From Sphingomonas flavalba (lineage in GTDB: Bacteria; Pseudomonadota; Alphaproteobacteria; Sphingomonadales; Sphingomonadaceae), in assembly GCF_004796535.1 (NCBI RefSeq), contig NZ_SPHY01000004.1, positions 169,180 through 233,179 of the forward strand: DNA of 64,000 nucleotides, in the 5' to 3' direction. Shown piece by piece: positions 63,207 to 64,000 of this stretch. The notes under the pieces were generated by a model. The model was not told where the DNA came from, did not search any database, and saw only the letters and a list, made by a program, of their open reading frames with translations. The number at the start of each line of letters is the position of its first letter. Position 1 is the first letter of the stretch. The translations under genes and the position numbers were made by a program.

Positions 63207-64000
63207 CTACGCCACCAGGCCCAGCGGCTTTTCGACCAGTTCCTTGAACGCCTGCATCAGCCGGGCGCCGACCGCGCCGTCGATCGCGCGGTGGTCGAAG
63301 CTGCCGGTCGCGGTCATCACTGTCGCCACGGCCAGCGCGTCGTCGACCACATAGGGCCGCTTCTCGCCGGCGCCGACCGCGAGGATCATGCCCTGCGGCG
63401 GGTTGATGACCGCGTCGAACTGCTTGATCCCGAACATGCCGAGGTTGGAGATCGACGCGGTACCGCCCTGGTACTCCTCCGGCTTCAGCTTGCCGTCGCG
63501 GGCGCGCGCCGCCAGGTCCTTCGCTTCCGCCGCGATCTTCGACAGCGCCTTGGCGCCGGCGTCGCGGATCACCGGGGTGATCAGCCCGCCGTCGATCGCC
63601 ACCGCCATCGAGATGTCGGCGCGGCTGTAGCGCAGCAGCGTGTCGCCGGCGAAGCTGACATTGGCGTCGGGCACCCGCTCCAGCGCCACCGCCAGCGCCT
63701 TGATCAGCAGGTCGTTGACCGACAGCTTGATCTCCCGGCTGCGCAGGCTGGCATTCAGCTCGCCGCGCAGCGCGAGCAGCGCGTCCAGGTTGCAGTCCAT
63801 CGTCAGGTAGTAATGCGGCACCTGCTGCTTCGATTCGGTCAGCCGCCGCGCGATCGTCTTGCGCATGTTGGACAGCTTGATCGCCTCGTGCGGAATGTCG
63901 GTATCGACCGGCGCCGGGGCAGCCGCCGGGGCGGGAGCGGGAGCGGCGGTGGGCGCGGCGGCCGCCGGGGCGGCACCGCCGCTCGCCGCGACGACGTCGG
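63207..64000 (-). CDS. Pyruvate dehydrogenase complex E2 (dihydrolipoamide acetyltransferase), 5' end outside window
   Basis: The frame is open to the window edge, so the lipoyl domain(s) lie outside. Visible are an alanine/proline-rich linker, the NMRKTIARRLTESKQ start of the catalytic core and the active-site SFDHRAIDGAVGARLMQAF at the C-terminus, plus GMFGIKQFDAVINPPQGMILAVG. The core reads as the PDH type rather than succinyltransferase. It is followed by lpdA. Confidence 0.9.
   Translation of the reverse strand, partial: DVVAASGGAAPAAAAPTAAPAPAPAAAPAPVDTDIPHEAIKLSNMRKTIARRLTESKQQVPHYYLTMDCNLDALLALRGELNASLRSREIKLSVNDLLIKALAVALERVPDANVSFAGDTLLRYSRADISMAVAIDGGLITPVIRDAGAKALSKIAAEAKDLAARARDGKLKPEEYQGGTASISNLGMFGIKQFDAVINPPQGMILAVGAGEKRPYVVDDALAVATVMTATGSFDHRAIDGAVGARLMQAFKELVEKPLGLVA

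Overview
The window is a dense, very GC-rich bacterial chromosome segment, most likely from a sphingomonad (Alphaproteobacteria, Sphingomonadales). Pointers to this are a PEPxxWA-CTERM sorting tail, two large TonB-dependent receptors, a DnaE with a degenerate PHP domain, an alphaproteobacterial-type SOS box (GTTC-N7-GTTC), a System I (Ccm) cytochrome c maturation operon and PQQ dehydrogenases. The assignment rests on gene content and codon use read by eye, not on a phylogeny. No rRNA, CRISPR array, phage or transposase gene was seen; one tRNA (His) is present.

Layout. 1-2.0 kb: polyamine pair (truncated ornithine decarboxylase, deoxyhypusine synthase-like enzyme) separated by a strong palindrome. 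2.1-3.9 kb: MAPEG membrane protein and a PEP-CTERM secreted protein. 3.9-14.5 kb: a long minus-strand housekeeping run (ETF-QO, TPR protein, ispE, enoyl-CoA hydratase, N-formylglutamate amidohydrolase, ilvD, lipoprotein, nnr, RNA m5U methyltransferase). 14.6-18.0 kb: uracil-DNA glycosylase-like protein, lytic transglycosylase, YbjN and VOC proteins. 18.0-31.0 kb: an accessory catabolic island with a TonB receptor, a TPR/2OG-Fe(II) oxygenase, and a tightly packed plus-strand operon (ABM protein, two SDRs, cupin, M24 pita-bread protein, TPP-dependent E1 alpha and beta, a 79-residue free-standing lipoyl protein, membrane-anchored PQQ dehydrogenase), closed by a convergent TetR regulator. 31.1-40 kb: SOS-boxed radical SAM gene, acyl-CoA ligase, dnaE, small hypothetical, kup. 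40-45.1 kb: seven ccm genes (C-D-E-F-G-H-I) joined by six successive 4-base overlaps. 45.1-47 kb: leucine dehydrogenase-like enzyme, tRNA-His, prolyl-hydroxylase-like oxygenase. 47-51.5 kb: TonB receptor plus lipoprotein behind a candidate Pho box. 51.6-59.6 kb: MATE, dinB, PhoD-like phosphatase, CinA-like, map, quinohemoprotein alcohol dehydrogenase. 59.7-64 kb: sigma-54 promoter with glnB-glnA, then lpdA and the truncated E2 of the pyruvate dehydrogenase complex.

The least described unit is the 22.3-30.2 kb operon. It encodes an acetoin/2-oxoacid dehydrogenase E1 and a lone lipoyl carrier but no E2 or E3, together with a cupin of the diketone/hydroxyketone-cleaving type and a periplasmic PQQ polyol or cyclitol-type dehydrogenase. 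I read it as a candidate pathway for an oxidised, possibly cyclic, hydroxyketone or diketone, with substrate unknown. The second striking item is ccmF, whose first loop carries an in-frame array of four 48-bp (16-residue) repeats built from a dispersed palindromic element. Several regulatory sites read directly from sequence: a sigma-54 promoter before glnB, an SOS box before the radical SAM gene, a three-unit Pho box, and nested-hairpin repeats between genes.
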